The position numbers and the translations under genes were made by a program. The notes beneath the pieces were generated by a model. That model was given only the letters and a program-made list of their open reading frames with translations. It was not told where the DNA came from and searched no databases. Positions 1 to 6,122 of a DNA stretch of 6,994 bases are shown piece by piece. This DNA comes from Candidatus Omnitrophota bacterium (GTDB lineage Bacteria; Omnitrophota; Koll11; Duberdicusellales; 4484-171): contig JAIPHQ010000037.1 of NCBI GenBank assembly GCA_021735115.1, positions 1 to 6,994 of the forward strand, given 5' to 3'. Within the stretch, counting starts at the first letter, position 1; each line of letters starts with the position of its first letter.

Positions 1-383
1 ATATTTGTCCTAATCATTCTTTCCGGTATAGTTCTTTTAACTGGATTAACTGTAGGCCCGGAAATCTCGATTGTATTTTCAGCTAAATCTGGCCCTTTAT
101 CACGCGGCCTTCCACTCCCATCAAACACCCTACCTAACATATCTTCTGAAAATGAAACTTTCATCGGATGGCCTAAAAACACCACCTGGTCATTAGTTGA
201 AACTCCTCGGCTACCCGCAAAAACCTGTAAAGAAACTAAATCTTTATCAATTTTTATAACTTGAGCTAATGACTTTCCTCGATGGCTTCTAACTTCCGCT
301 AGCTCTTCATAGGCAACTCCTTTAGCCTTAACTGTAATTACATTTCCTACAATACTTAAAATTTTACTATGAACTTTTTTCAT
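1..383 (-). CDS. atpB: V-type ATP synthase subunit B, N-terminal part (runs off the left edge)
   Basis: My translation from the ATG at 383-381 gives 127 open codons up to the window edge, starting [18 protein letters not shown]. This is the beta-barrel start of a V-type ATPase B (regulatory, non-catalytic nucleotide-binding) subunit. Family landmarks seen are [24 protein letters not shown] and, near the edge, [15 protein letters not shown], which resembles chlamydial and spirochaetal B subunits. B alternates with A in the A3B3 head of the membrane-bound rotary ATPase. The start is supported by an AGAGG Shine-Dalgarno six bases upstream and by a 17-bp overlap with the end of the A gene, implying translational coupling. 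The nucleotide-site region lies outside the window, so completeness cannot be judged. Family assignment is firm; ion specificity cannot be read here. Confidence 0.95.
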   Translation of the reverse strand, partial: MKKVHSKILSIVGNVITVKAKGVAYEELAEVRSHRGKSLAQVIKIDKDLVSLQVFAGSRGVSTNDQVVFLGHPMKVSFSEDMLGRVFDGSGRPRDKGPDLAENTIEISGPTVNPVKRTIPERMIRTN

Positions 384-2121
384 CTTCTTCCTCTTTATGT
401 TTTTGTGAATTTAGGAAATTGTCAATTTCTTTTTCTAATTTTTTATATTTATCCGAATCAATTTCGGCATAGTTCCAGTCAATAAAAAATGATCTTAACT
501 GATAAAACATCTTTCTGGCATGATCCTTATCAGGAAAACTGAATTCAACGCCAAGAATAGAAGATATTTTATCAAAAACATAAACCTGTCTTTCAATATC
601 TGTTGCTGCATCTATAGGATTAAATCCATTTTGTTGTAGGTAAACTGTATCTAAAAAATCTGCTTTTAGATATACTTGATAATCATCTATTGAAGTTCCT
701 TCTTCTCCTACAACTTTCATCATTTGATCCACTTCATCTCCTTTAATTAAGACATCTCTGGCTTTTTTTACTTTATCTTTGTCTAAAGGAGTTTGATAAC
801 GTGACCAACTCTGCAGCGGATCAACTGAAGGATATTTGCGGGCATTAGCTCTATCCCGCGATAACCCATGAAAAGCCCCCACCACCTTAAGAGTAGATTG
901 TGTAACCGGTTCATCAAAATTTCCTCCCGCTGGTGATACAGTTCCACCAATAGTAAGGCTTCCTTTTGCATCAAAAGAGAGTTGGATATGTCCGGCTCTT
1001 TCATAAAATTCAGCAATCCGAGATTCAAGATAGGCAGGATATGCCTCTTCCCCAGGAATTTCTTCCAATCTTCCCGAAATTTCCCGCATAGCTTGAGCCC
1101 AACGAGAAGTGGAATCTGCCAACAATAAAACATTAAGCCCCATCTGGCGATAATACTCACCTAGAGTTGCCGCAGTATAAACAGATGCTTCTCGTGCTGC
1201 AACCGGCATAGAGCTTGTATTACAAATAACAATAGTCCGCTCCATAAGAGAACGCCCTGTGCGTGGATCTTCTAACTTCGGAAATTCTTTTAAAGTTTCA
1301 ACTACCTCTCCAGCCCTTTCTCCACAAGCAGCAAGAATTACAATATCTACATCTGCGTAACGGCTTATGAGTTGTTGAAGAACAGTTTTTCCAGAACCAA
1401 ATGGACCCGGAATACAATAAGTGCCCCCCTTGGCAACCGGGAAAAAAGTATCTAAAATTCTCATTTTAGTAATTAGTGGTTCTTGTGGGGTAAGTTTTTG
1501 ATTATAAGCTGAAATTGGAACTTTAACCGGCCAAATAGTAATCATATTTACTTCAATAGTATTGCCGTCTTGGTCTTTTAAGATCGCAATTTTATCTTTA
1601 ACTTTATAGTCGCCTTCTGAGGAAAGTTCAATAACAGTCAAATCTCCTTTAGCAGAAAAAGGAACAAAAATAAAATGCTTAAAAATACCTTCTTCAACAT
1701 AACCTAGGGGTTGGCCAGCTGAAACTTTTTTTCCCTTTAGTTTTTCTTTAGGTCTAAAGTGCCACTTTTTTTGGCTATCTATAGCCTCAAGTTGCCTCCC
1801 CCTTGGCAAAAAGACTCCACATTCTTTAGCTAAATCATGAAGAGGGTTTTGCAGGCCATCATAAACTTGACCGAGAAGACCCGGGCCAAGTTCAACTGAA
1901 ATCATCTCACCAGAGAATTCAATTTTATCACCTACCTTTATCCCTTTTGTATCTTCAAAAACCTGCATAGAAGCAGTATCTTGACTTATACGGATTACTT
2001 CTGACTTAAGACGCTGCTGACCCACCACCACATAGCCTACTTCATTTTGGGAAACACTTTCACCAAATTCAACTGTAATCATATTGCCGCTAATAGCTAT
2101 AATCTTACCGTGTTTTTGCAT
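367..2121 (-). CDS. atpA: V-type ATP synthase catalytic subunit A
   Basis: A 584-residue catalytic A subunit of a V-type rotary ATPase, which hydrolyses or makes ATP in the A3B3 head. An N-terminal beta-barrel (about 1-75) is followed by the A-specific insert (about 110-190). The nucleotide-binding domain has the P-loop GPFGSGKT at 239-246, the catalytic GER at 267-269, [11 protein letters not shown] near 285-295 and [13 protein letters not shown] at 335-347. A C-terminal helical domain follows. The wording around GER ([12 protein letters not shown]) and the length near 590 match the chlamydial/spirochaetal type. The ATG at 2121 is supported by AGAGG six bases upstream and a 17-bp overlap with the preceding DUF2764 gene. 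It also overlaps subunit B by 17 bp. All key motifs are intact, so it should be functional. The direction of the reaction and the H+ or Na+ choice depend on membrane subunits not in this window. Confidence 0.98.
   Translation of the reverse strand: MQKHGKIIAISGNMITVEFGESVSQNEVGYVVVGQQRLKSEVIRISQDTASMQVFEDTKGIKVGDKIEFSGEMISVELGPGLLGQVYDGLQNPLHDLAKECGVFLPRGRQLEAIDSQKKWHFRPKEKLKGKKVSAGQPLGYVEEGIFKHFIFVPFSAKGDLTVIELSSEGDYKVKDKIAILKDQDGNTIEVNMITIWPVKVPISAYNQKLTPQEPLITKMRILDTFFPVAKGGTYCIPGPFGSGKTVLQQLISRYADVDIVILAACGERAGEVVETLKEFPKLEDPRTGRSLMERTIVICNTSSMPVAAREASVYTAATLGEYYRQMGLNVLLLADSTSRWAQAMREISGRLEEIPGEEAYPAYLESRIAEFYERAGHIQLSFDAKGSLTIGGTVSPAGGNFDEPVTQSTLKVVGAFHGLSRDRANARKYPSVDPLQSWSRYQTPLDKDKVKKARDVLIKGDEVDQMMKVVGEEGTSIDDYQVYLKADFLDTVYLQQNGFNPIDAATDIERQVYVFDKISSILGVEFSFPDKDHARKMFYQLRSFFIDWNYAEIDSDKYKKLEKEIDNFLNSQKHKEEEDEKSS
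381..394 (-). promoter_or_regulatory. Ribosome binding site and start of subunit B inside the subunit A gene
   Basis: Reading on the minus strand, AGAGG (394-390) is followed by six bases (AAGAAG) and ATG. The whole site lies inside the last codons of subunit A (E-E-E-D-E-K-S-S, then TAG at 369-367). It almost duplicates the start site of subunit A itself and fixes the subunit B start. Confidence 0.75.
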
Positions 2122-2611
2122 CTTCTACCTCTGTTAATGAATCAAATTTTTTAGTTCCTTTTTCTTTATCAAAACTTAATACTTTTTCTAAAATTTGCAA
2201 TTTTAAAAAATAAGCAATTACTGCTTCAAGATTGAAAACATAATCTTTAGAACTTTCTTCTATTTGTTGCCATCGATAATACAATAATTTTTTTTCAACT
2301 TCTAAAGGATTCCCTTCTATAAGATCTTTTTTTAAAACTTCTTTTGGTTGAGATTCTTGTTGTCTATTTTTATTTTCTCTGTAAGCAGCTAATTCTTTTT
2401 TTAAAGTTAGTTCAAACTTTTTATATTCTTGCAAAAACCTTATTTTAGTTTTTCCTTCTAAATTATCAATATTAGCTTCTTGTAAATCTTTAAAGTTTTC
2501 CTCGCTTAACCACTTCTTTGCTTCTTCTAAAAAAGAATCATTATTTATATAATTTTTCTCTCCAAACTTAAGAAAAGGCAGTTGGGTAATAAGATAATAA
2601 TATTTATCCAT
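2105..2611 (-). CDS. DUF2764 family protein of the V-ATPase operon (probable subunit C-like stalk component)
   Basis: A 168-residue soluble, charged, mostly helical protein beginning MDKYYYLITQLPFLKFGEK. That tyrosine-rich start followed by a leucine/proline/phenylalanine stretch is typical, from memory, of the DUF2764 family. In Chlamydia-type V-ATPase operons this gene sits between subunits E and A, exactly as here; archaeal operons carry subunit C (the central-stalk socket, called d in eukaryotes) around this position. A role as a divergent C-like linker between rotor and membrane ring is therefore inferred from synteny, not from visible catalytic residues; none are expected. A glutamine- and lysine-rich hydrophilic stretch lies near 78-96. 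The ATG overlaps the end of the subunit E gene by 8 bp (ATGGATAA) with no good Shine-Dalgarno, so translation probably depends on ribosomes finishing E. The 3' end overlaps subunit A by 17 bp. Confidence 0.8.
   Translation of the reverse strand: MDKYYYLITQLPFLKFGEKNYINNDSFLEEAKKWLSEENFKDLQEANIDNLEGKTKIRFLQEYKKFELTLKKELAAYRENKNRQQESQPKEVLKKDLIEGNPLEVEKKLLYYRWQQIEESSKDYVFNLEAVIAYFLKLQILEKVLSFDKEKGTKKFDSLTEVEDAKTR
2119..2132 (-). promoter_or_regulatory. Ribosome binding site and start of subunit A inside the DUF2764 gene
   Basis: On the minus strand AGAGG (2132-2128), six bases (TAGAAG), then ATG. It lies in the last codons of the DUF2764 gene (E-V-E-D-A-K-T-R, then TAA at 2107-2105). The site differs from the subunit B start site by one base across AGAGG to ATG, with the same spacing and the same 17-bp overlap. 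Confidence 0.75.
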
Positions 2612-3212
2612 CTTTATTTGAGATTAAATCTGCTATGGCGGGATTTAAAAAAACTGACAAACTCTCTGTTATGCCTTCATCAGAAAAATCATAATGAGTG
2701 TCTTCTCCTTTTATCCCAATTCGAAAACCATTTTCTATTTGGCTGGAACTTTTTATCTCTATTCTATTTTGGGCTTTTTGAGCAAATTTTGCTAAGATTA
2801 ATTCTTCTAATTCTTTTTTATCTTTTTTGCTTACTAAAACCTCAAACTCCTTATCTTTTTCTTTGCTCCATTTATCAATTATAGATTCTAACATTTTTGC
2901 TATTGCTTCTGGTGTTAAAGATTCTTTTAGCTCGTGCTTCAAAATACTGTCAAAGATAGAAATAAGTTTTTCTCTTACCGAAAGAATTACATTTCGCGCA
3001 GCTTGTTTTAGAGAACTTTTTGCGTTATCCAGAAACTTTTGAGCCTCTTGCTCTGCTTCTACTTTAATTTTTTGGGCTTGGTCCTTTGCTTTTTTGACTA
3101 TTTCCTTTTCTTTAGCGTGAGCATCCTTTATTATTTGCTCTGATTGTTGCTGAGCTTGGTCAACACCTTCTTTTTTAATTTTTTCGATTAAACTCTCTAA
3201 TTTAACATCCAT
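2604..3212 (-). CDS. atpE: V-type ATP synthase subunit E (peripheral stalk)
   Basis: A 202-residue subunit E, the peripheral-stalk protein that holds the A3B3 head against rotation. Residues about 5-75 form a long, highly charged helix rich in K, E, Q and A (for example KAKDQAQKIKVEAEQEAQKF), as expected for the stalk coiled coil. The C-terminal globular part carries the family pattern NGFRIGIKGEDTHYDFSDEGITESL near residues 161-185. Length is in the usual range of about 190-210. The ATG at 3212 has the best ribosome site of this block, GGAGGA five bases upstream, and a promoter-like sequence lies just before it, so this is probably the first gene of the V-ATPase operon. The partner stalk subunit G/H is not encoded next to it. 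The gene overlaps DUF2764 by 8 bp. Confidence 0.93.
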   Translation of the reverse strand: MDVKLESLIEKIKKEGVDQAQQQSEQIIKDAHAKEKEIVKKAKDQAQKIKVEAEQEAQKFLDNAKSSLKQAARNVILSVREKLISIFDSILKHELKESLTPEAIAKMLESIIDKWSKEKDKEFEVLVSKKDKKELEELILAKFAQKAQNRIEIKSSSQIENGFRIGIKGEDTHYDFSDEGITESLSVFLNPAIADLISNKDG

Positions 3213-3244
3213 ATGTTTCCTCCGAATTCTTATTTTAGATTAAA

Positions 3245-3273
3245 ATTATAAGACTTTGTAATAAAAATGCAAA
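3245..3273 (-). promoter_or_regulatory. Putative sigma-70-type promoter of the V-ATPase operon
   Basis: On the minus strand TTTGCA (3273-3268) and a perfect TATAAT (3250-3245) are separated by 17 bases. Transcription would start near 3238, leaving a leader of about 26 bases that contains the GGAGGA ribosome site of subunit E. It sits in the longest gap of the window, which supports a new transcription unit here. Pattern match only; AT-rich DNA gives chance matches. Confidence 0.55.
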
Positions 3274-3289
3274 TTATTTTAAAATCTGC
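3263..3289 (-). terminator. Weak candidate terminator after pyrF
   Basis: Directly after the pyrF stop, the minus strand can form a 7-bp stem GCAGATT / AATTTGC (3289-3283 with 3275-3269, one G-T wobble) with a 7-base loop. After one A it is followed by a run of five T. The stem is AT-rich and weak, and it overlaps the -35 element of the V-ATPase promoter. It may reduce but probably not abolish read-through. Confidence 0.3.
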
Positions 3290-3291
3290 TT

Positions 3292-3984
3292 TTAGGCTGC
3301 ACTTTCTATCAATTTCTTTGCAGAATTGTAGGGATTGTCACTTTTGACAATAGGCCGGCCCACCACAAAATAATCAGAACCAGCCTTAACTGCATCGACT
3401 AAATTAGCAACTCTTTTTTGATCATCAGAAATTATATTTTTTTTAGCCTGTTGGCCAATAAGCCTTATTCCAGGAGTTACAGCAAGCAACCCTGTTTCTT
3501 GCTTGATCGCTTTTGCCTCCCAGACACTACAGATTATCCCCTGAATTCCTGCTTTTTTGCCTTCTTTAGCCAAATTTAAAATTTGATCAAAAGAAGCTTC
3601 TTTTGAAGTCAATTCTGTAACTCCAAAAATTAAAGGGGCTCTTTTGTCCTTTTCTTTAGCATATTTGAAAACTTTTTCAGTTAACATCAATATACTATCT
3701 CGGCCAGCTTTTAGGTGCACCGTAAAGGCCCAAATATCTAAATCTATAAATGCTTTTGCCGTCTCGGCCATAGTATTTGGAATATCATAAAGCTTAAAAT
3801 CCAAAAATACCTCGGCGCCTTTTTTACGGACCCAATTAATAACGTCAGGACCAAATCTAGTATAAGCTACAGGTCCTATTTTAAATTTTTTCACCTTAAC
3901 TGAAAGTTTATCAATTATCTGTTTTATTTTAATTTCAGAATCTAAATCAAGGGCAACAACTAATTTGGACCATAAATCATCCAT
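3292..3984 (-). CDS. pyrF: Orotidine 5'-phosphate decarboxylase
   Basis: A 230-residue TIM-barrel enzyme that decarboxylates OMP to UMP, the final step of de novo pyrimidine synthesis in the cytoplasm. The catalytic charged network is visible: K35 in KFKIG, and D62, K64 and D67 in LDFKLYDIPNT. Phosphate-binding motifs are TPGIR at 170-174 and GRPI at 209-212. In many bacterial enzymes position 66 of the DxKxHD signature is His; here it is Tyr, which should be tolerated because the charged residues are kept. Length is normal for the bacterial class. The ATG overlaps the pyrD stop by 8 bp (ATGGATGA), and an AAGGAG ribosome site sits eight bases upstream, so it is translationally coupled to pyrD. 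It is the last gene of the pyr block; pyrE is not in the window. Confidence 0.96.
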   Translation of the reverse strand: MDDLWSKLVVALDLDSEIKIKQIIDKLSVKVKKFKIGPVAYTRFGPDVINWVRKKGAEVFLDFKLYDIPNTMAETAKAFIDLDIWAFTVHLKAGRDSILMLTEKVFKYAKEKDKRAPLIFGVTELTSKEASFDQILNLAKEGKKAGIQGIICSVWEAKAIKQETGLLAVTPGIRLIGQQAKKNIISDDQKRVANLVDAVKAGSDYFVVGRPIVKSDNPYNSAKKLIESAA

Positions 3985-4882
3985 TAAAGCTACTCCTTAA
4001 ATCTGTTAAATTTTTCATTTTATTTTTTTTCATATATTTTTTTACCTCTACTAAAATACTTTCTGATTTATTTGGATAAGTTAAATTTATAGTTCCCAGA
4101 CTTATTGCAGTTGATCCGGCAAGAAAAAATTCTATTGCATCCTTGTAATTTGTAATTCCTCCGCCTCCAATTACAGGAATATCGACAGAATTTGTTACCT
4201 TCCAAACTCTATACAAGCTCATCGGTTTTATTGCCGGCCCTGAGTAACCTCCACTAATATTTCCTAAATACGATTTTTTTGCTTCTATATCAATAGCTAA
4301 AGAAAAATAAGTATTTACCATAGAAATAGCATCAGCTCCGGCATCTTCAACAGCTTTAGCTATTTTTATAATATCAGTTACCTCCGGAGTAACTTTTGCA
4401 ATTAAGGGTTTTTTTGTTAATTTTCGTAAATTCTTGATGAGATTAAAGGTTAATTTCGGACTTTGAGAAATTAATTTATTCTTACCCAGATTAGGGCAAG
4501 AGAGATTAAGCTCAAAAGCATCAACTTTTTTTTGTTTATCTAACTTTTTTACTAATTGCCCATATTCTTTTTCAGAAAAACCTCCTAAACTTATAATATG
4601 TTTAGTCTTTAATCTTCCTAAAGCAGGAAGCTTTTCTTTGATAAAAGCATCCACCCCGGGGTTGGCTAATCCTATTGAATTAATCACCCCACAATCAGTT
4701 TCACAAATTCTAGGAGGAGGATTACCTTCTTTAGGATCAACTGTAATTGTTTTTGAGACTATAGCCCCAATCGATGAAAAATTTGCTAAACCTTTTAATT
4801 CATCCCCAAATCCAAAAGTACCAGAAGCACAAATGACCGGATTCTTCAATTTTAGTTTGCCAATATTAACTGCTAAATCCAT
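3977..4882 (-). CDS. pyrD: Dihydroorotate dehydrogenase, class 1B catalytic subunit
   Basis: A 301-residue FMN TIM-barrel enzyme that oxidises dihydroorotate to orotate. It has the class 1 active-site cysteine C129 in ELNLSCPN, the FMN-contacting lysine K44 in VSKTIT, the substrate loop GVINSIGLANPG (65-76), MVNT (188-191), GGYSGPAIKP (211-220) and the phosphate-binding IGGGGI (238-243). A cysteine base rather than serine, the length near 300, and a pyrK gene two positions upstream indicate class 1B, which passes electrons through PyrK to NAD+. No N-terminal membrane extension of a class 2 enzyme is present. The start at 4882 has no convincing Shine-Dalgarno. A promoter-like pair ends six bases before the ATG, so it may be read from a leaderless transcript as well as from upstream. 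The 3' end overlaps pyrF by 8 bp. Confidence 0.96.
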   Translation of the reverse strand: MDLAVNIGKLKLKNPVICASGTFGFGDELKGLANFSSIGAIVSKTITVDPKEGNPPPRICETDCGVINSIGLANPGVDAFIKEKLPALGRLKTKHIISLGGFSEKEYGQLVKKLDKQKKVDAFELNLSCPNLGKNKLISQSPKLTFNLIKNLRKLTKKPLIAKVTPEVTDIIKIAKAVEDAGADAISMVNTYFSLAIDIEAKKSYLGNISGGYSGPAIKPMSLYRVWKVTNSVDIPVIGGGGITNYKDAIEFFLAGSTAISLGTINLTYPNKSESILVEVKKYMKKNKMKNLTDLRSSFNG

Positions 4883-4888
4883 GCTTTT

Positions 4889-4917
4889 ATTTTATTCTAT
4901 AACCTCTTAATTTTCAA
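4889..4917 (-). promoter_or_regulatory. Possible internal promoter directly before pyrD (leaderless arrangement)
   Basis: On the minus strand TTGAAA (4917-4912), 17 bases, TAAAAT (4894-4889); each hexamer is one base from consensus. The usual start distance places transcription at or next to the A of the pyrD ATG (4882), which would explain the missing ribosome site. Low GC makes chance matches common. Confidence 0.35.
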
Positions 4918-4927
4918 ATGATATAAA

Positions 4928-5284
4928 TTACTTACCAAAAATCATTCTTAAGGCCACAATTAATAAGAATACGCCAAAAGATTTCTTTAAAATTAAGTCT
5001 GGTATTTTATCAACAAACCTTGCTCCTAAATAACCCCCAATAAAAAATCCTATACACATCAAGACTGCTGCTTTTATCTTTACATTACCAGCTTGATAAT
5101 ATTTAATAGCCGCAAGTAAGCCAATCGGGGGAATCATCATCGCAAGAGTCGTCCCTTGAGCTTGATGTTGACTATACCCTGCTAGATAAACCAATGCTGG
5201 AATCATTACAGATCCGCCTCCTATTCCTAAAAATCCACTAAAAACACCTGCACCAACTCCTAAAATTATATATAGATACCACAT
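4928..5284 (-). CDS. Half-length TauE/SafE family membrane protein
   Basis: A 118-residue, very hydrophobic protein with four likely membrane segments (about 3-36 as one or two passes, 44-62, 70-90 and 98-116). It carries the TauE/SafE signature GFLGIGGGSVMIPAL at residues 17-31, followed by QGTTLAMM (43-50) and GGYLGARFVDKIP (83-95). Full members of this family of putative organic anion or sulfur-compound exporters are about 250 residues with two repeats; this protein holds one repeat, and such half-size members occur and presumably dimerise. It is not an obvious fragment: AGGAGG lies five bases before the ATG, the frame is clean and the stop is natural. It sits 15 bp after pyrK and 45 bp before pyrD, so it is probably co-transcribed with pyrimidine genes. 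Substrate is unknown; a link to pyrimidine intermediates is speculation. Confidence 0.8.
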   Translation of the reverse strand: MWYLYIILGVGAGVFSGFLGIGGGSVMIPALVYLAGYSQHQAQGTTLAMMIPPIGLLAAIKYYQAGNVKIKAAVLMCIGFFIGGYLGARFVDKIPDLILKKSFGVFLLIVALRMIFGK

Positions 5285-5299
5285 ATCTTCCTCCTAAAA

Positions 5300-6088
5300 T
5301 CAATATATCTCTTCTAGGCCAAATACTGGACCATCTTGACATACTTTTTTATAACCAGCCTTAGTAGGAATAACACAGGCACAACAAACTCCAACCCCAC
5401 ACCCCATAAACTGTTCAAAAGAAAGCTGTGTGCTCACATTCTTGTATTTTTTCACAATTTTACTTATTTGATAAAACATATCTTTAGGGCCACAAGCATA
5501 AATATTAGTCCTAAGTTCTAAGTCATAAGTCATAAGTTGTTTTTTTAATAAATCAGTTACAAAGCCTTTCTGCCCTTTTGAGCCGTCTTCGGTAGTTACA
5601 TTAACCTGAAAGTCTGAACTCTTAAAATCTTTTTCACAAACTATCTCATCTTTATTTTTCGCTCCCAATAATACAGTATTTCGTGTTTCGTATTTTGTAT
5701 TTTGTATTTTCTTTAATTTTTCTGCAAGAAAAACTAAAGGAGCAACCCCAATTCCTCCAGCAACCAGAATTGAATTTTCTCTATCTTTTATCCTAAACCC
5801 ATTTCCTAACGGGCCGATAACATCTAGCTGATCGTTTTTTGTCTTTTCGGCTAAAATTTTTGTCCCCTTACCCCTTACTTTAAAAAGTATATAGACTAGA
5901 TTGTTTTTGATTTTATGGATACTTAAAGGCCTGCGTAATATTGTTGTTTTTAATTTTAAATGGAGAAAATTACCGGGCTGGGCAACCCTTGCAATATGGC
6001 TTGATTGGAAACTAAGTAAAAAAATATCCTTTTTTAGCTTTTTAACCTCTTTTATCCCCACCTTTAATCGTTTTACTTTTACTTGCAT
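5300..6088 (-). CDS. pyrK: Dihydroorotate dehydrogenase electron transfer subunit PyrK
   Basis: A 262-residue FAD and [2Fe-2S] protein that carries electrons from PyrD's FMN to NAD+. The FAD-binding beta-barrel has LRRPLSI at 51-57, and the NAD-binding domain has AGGIGVAPL at 110-118 and YACGPKDM at 197-204. The C-terminal cluster-binding segment MGCGVGVCCACVIPT...VCQDGPVFG supplies C230, C235, C238 and C250 in the expected C-x4-C-x2-C-x11-C order, with an extra C236. Two surface segments look inserted: residues 128-138 (IQNTKYETRNT) and 185-194 (LMTYDLELRT). Each is encoded by a 7-bp tandem repeat at a point where relatives have a short helix-to-strand turn. The frame and all motifs survive, so it is likely functional. 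The start at 6088 is preceded only by AAGG two bases away, too close for a normal ribosome site. Confidence 0.95.
   Translation of the reverse strand: MQVKVKRLKVGIKEVKKLKKDIFLLSFQSSHIARVAQPGNFLHLKLKTTILRRPLSIHKIKNNLVYILFKVRGKGTKILAEKTKNDQLDVIGPLGNGFRIKDRENSILVAGGIGVAPLVFLAEKLKKIQNTKYETRNTVLLGAKNKDEIVCEKDFKSSDFQVNVTTEDGSKGQKGFVTDLLKKQLMTYDLELRTNIYACGPKDMFYQISKIVKKYKNVSTQLSFEQFMGCGVGVCCACVIPTKAGYKKVCQDGPVFGLEEIY
5511..5538. repeat. Heptanucleotide tandem repeat inside pyrK (four copies)
   Basis: Four adjacent 7-bp units on the plus strand: CTAAGTT, CTAAGTC, ATAAGTC, ATAAGTT, consensus MTAAGTY. On the coding strand it reads as AACTTAT/GACTTAT-type units and encodes most of LMTYDLELRT in PyrK, just before the conserved YACGP strand. 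Seen directly in the sequence. Confidence 0.85.
5676..5710. repeat. Heptanucleotide tandem repeat inside pyrK (five copies)
   Basis: Five adjacent 7-bp units on the plus strand: GTATTTC, GTGTTTC, then GTATTTT three times. On the coding strand these are AAAATAC/GAAATAC-type units encoding the IQNTKYETRNT segment before the conserved VLLGA strand. Same period as the repeat at 5511-5538 but a different unit sequence. Confidence 0.88.
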
Positions 6089-6094
6089 TGCCTT

Positions 6095-6122
6095 ATTCTA
6101 TCAGAAATTAATACTTTCTCAA
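6095..6122 (-). promoter_or_regulatory. Possible promoter of the pyr block (leaderless pyrK)
   Basis: On the minus strand TTGAGA (6122-6117), 16 bases, TAGAAT (6100-6095), with TG one base before the -10 (extended -10). Each hexamer is one base from consensus. The -10 ends six bases before the pyrK ATG, so the predicted start falls on or beside the start codon. The -35 overlaps the pabBC stop codon. Pattern match only. Confidence 0.4.

Noticed and set aside
783..1160. A 125-codon minus-strand reading frame inside subunit A
   Set aside because: It lies wholly within the well-conserved catalytic subunit in another frame, and its translation shows no family signature.
2582..3042. Plus-strand reading frames opposite subunit E and DUF2764
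   Set aside because: They are antisense to real genes; the leucine- and serine-rich translations are what reverse-reading of lysine- and glutamate-rich coiled-coil codons gives.
4638..4910. Plus-strand 90-codon frame opposite the start of pyrD
   Set aside because: It is a complement shadow of conserved pyrD codons and has no ribosome site or recognisable domain.
5336..5521. Plus-strand 61-codon frame opposite the end of pyrK
   Set aside because: Antisense to the conserved iron-sulfur segment of PyrK, with no independent support.
5511..5710. The two short-repeat arrays as a CRISPR or attachment site
   Set aside because: Units are 7 bp with no spacers and sit in an intact coding frame; no cas genes or integrase are nearby.
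3977..6121. Possible use of a TGA-recoded genetic code
   Set aside because: TGA ends pabBC, pyrK and pyrD at positions matching the expected protein ends and the overlap with pyrF, so it is acting as a stop.
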